NCBI GenBank assembly: GCA_965656715.1
Contig: CBFHLR010000080.1
Location: forward strand, 1 to 6,249
Length of the DNA: 6,249 nt
Source: Coraliomargarita sp965656715
GTDB taxonomy: Bacteria; Verrucomicrobiota; Verrucomicrobiia; Opitutales; Coraliomargaritaceae
Reading direction: 5' to 3'
A program made the translations under genes and the position numbers. Shown piece after piece: positions 5,625 through 6,249 of this stretch; the first letter of the stretch is position 1, and the number at the start of each line of letters is the position of its first letter. Below the pieces are notes generated by a model. That model saw only the letters and a program-made list of their open reading frames with translations, had not been told where the DNA came from and did not search any database.

Positions 5625-6249
5625 CTTGAATCTGCTGGTAAAGTTCTGCCGGCGCGGAATCCTTCAACTCCGTAACCGCTTCAGTCAATGTAGTCTTAGC
5701 GCCTGCGGCATCGCCCATCGCGGTCAAGGCTTTGGCATCGGCAAGATAAGCCTTCGCCGCCCATTCGGCCATGTGAGAGTAACCAAGGAAGGTGCGCTCA
5801 TAGAAGCCGTGCGCTTCGGCATAGGCACCTTCGGCCATGAATGCGTCTCCAGTTTGCAGGAGCGCTCGGGCATGCAGCACGCCACGCCATTCGGGAACAC
5901 GGAGAATGTATTGGTATTTCTCACGAGCGCCCTGATATTGCTCCAGGTCTGTCATGATCTCACCCTGCCTTAGAATCACCATCGGCACCTTAGGCGACCC
6001 GGCGAAGTTTTCGACGATGGCATCCAAATACACCAGAGCTCCATTCAAATCGCCCAGCTCCACGCTCACATCTGCCAAGCGCATGTAGGCAACGATGGTC
6101 GCGTCATCGTCCGGATATTTCTCTAGCAACACCGTCCAGGATTCGACCGCAAAGTCGAGGTTACGCAGGCGGGAATAATCGGCTACATACAAAAGCAGTC
6201 TAGGTGTTAAGTCCTGCAGGAAGGCAGAATCAAAGGGCTTAGAGGGGGG
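5605..6249 (-). CDS. TPR-repeat protein, C-terminal part (runs off right edge)
   Basis: An open frame of 214 codons enters from the right edge and ends at TAA (5605-5607). No internal ATG is needed, since the frame stays open to the last base, so this is the C-terminal part of a longer protein. Five TPR-like helix pairs can be followed, at about residues 20-48, 49-85, 86-123, 124-160 and 161-198 of the visible part, with characteristic pieces such as LGDLNGALVYLDAIVENF, LEQYQGAREKYQYIL and EGAYAEAHGFYERTFLGY. The pattern resembles YbgF/BamD-like outer-membrane-lipoprotein-associated TPR arrays, but this is only a similarity of style. Because it touches the next TPR gene and precedes exbB/exbD, it very likely belongs to the same operon and acts in the periplasm. 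The N-terminus and any signal peptide lie outside the window. Confidence 0.88.
   Translation of the reverse strand, partial: PPSKPFDSAFLQDLTPRLLLYVADYSRLRNLDFAVESWTVLLEKYPDDDATIVAYMRLADVSVELGDLNGALVYLDAIVENFAGSPKVPMVILRQGEIMTDLEQYQGAREKYQYILRVPEWRGVLHARALLQTGDAFMAEGAYAEAHGFYERTFLGYSHMAEWAAKAYLADAKALTAMGDAAGAKTTLTEAVTELKDSAPAELYQQIQDELSTL

Noticed and set aside
5605..6192. TTG at 6190-6192 as the true start of the right-hand TPR gene
   Set aside because: The frame stays open to the window edge with no stop, and the TPR pattern continues across this position, so the gene most likely begins outside the window.
6241..6249. G-run at the right edge as a special element
   Set aside because: It fits as ordinary Pro codons of the open TPR frame on the minus strand, and nothing else supports a separate element.

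Overview
The window looks like a chromosomal segment from a member of the Verrucomicrobiota, most likely the Opitutae/Puniceicoccales side. This rests on two things. One is the leftmost gene, whose N-terminus matches the large pilin-like proteins (Verru_Chthon-type) that are abundant in that phylum. The other is a TPR-TPR-ExbB-ExbD-ExbD cluster of a kind common in the Planctomycetes-Verrucomicrobia group. The placement is from memory of family patterns and was not tested by a search. All convincing genes lie on the minus strand.

Right to left, in the direction of transcription: the C-terminal part of a TPR protein (5605-6249, cut by the window edge); a secreted TPR protein (4458-5624); an ExbB/TolQ/MotA-family proton channel with a signal peptide (3615-4403); two ExbD-family proteins (3187-3591 and 2750-3184); and a 461-residue protein with a TonB-like membrane anchor and a von Willebrand A-like domain (1298-2683). 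Gaps are 54, 23, 2 and 66 bases, and the two TPR genes touch or overlap, so this is very probably one operon whose promoter lies beyond the right edge. The genes together suggest a proton-motive-force-driven envelope machine. ExbB and the two ExbDs form the motor, the last protein takes the position and anchor architecture of TonB but ends in a vWA-like fold instead of the TonB C-terminal domain, and the TPR proteins would be periplasmic scaffolds or partners.

Positions 625-1297 (673 bases) hold no convincing gene. The stretch contains several short perfect hairpins, an AT-rich segment that probably carries the promoter of the leftmost gene, a possible 17-residue leader ORF with a good Shine-Dalgarno sequence, and a set of hydrophobic plus-strand fragments in three frames that may be the remains of a membrane-protein gene.

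Positions 1-624 hold the 5' part of a separate minus-strand gene with a prepilin-like (GspK/PilX-like) N-terminus, cut by the left edge. The most notable item is the TonB-anchor/vWA-like chimera with a degenerate metal site, encoded directly behind the two exbD genes.
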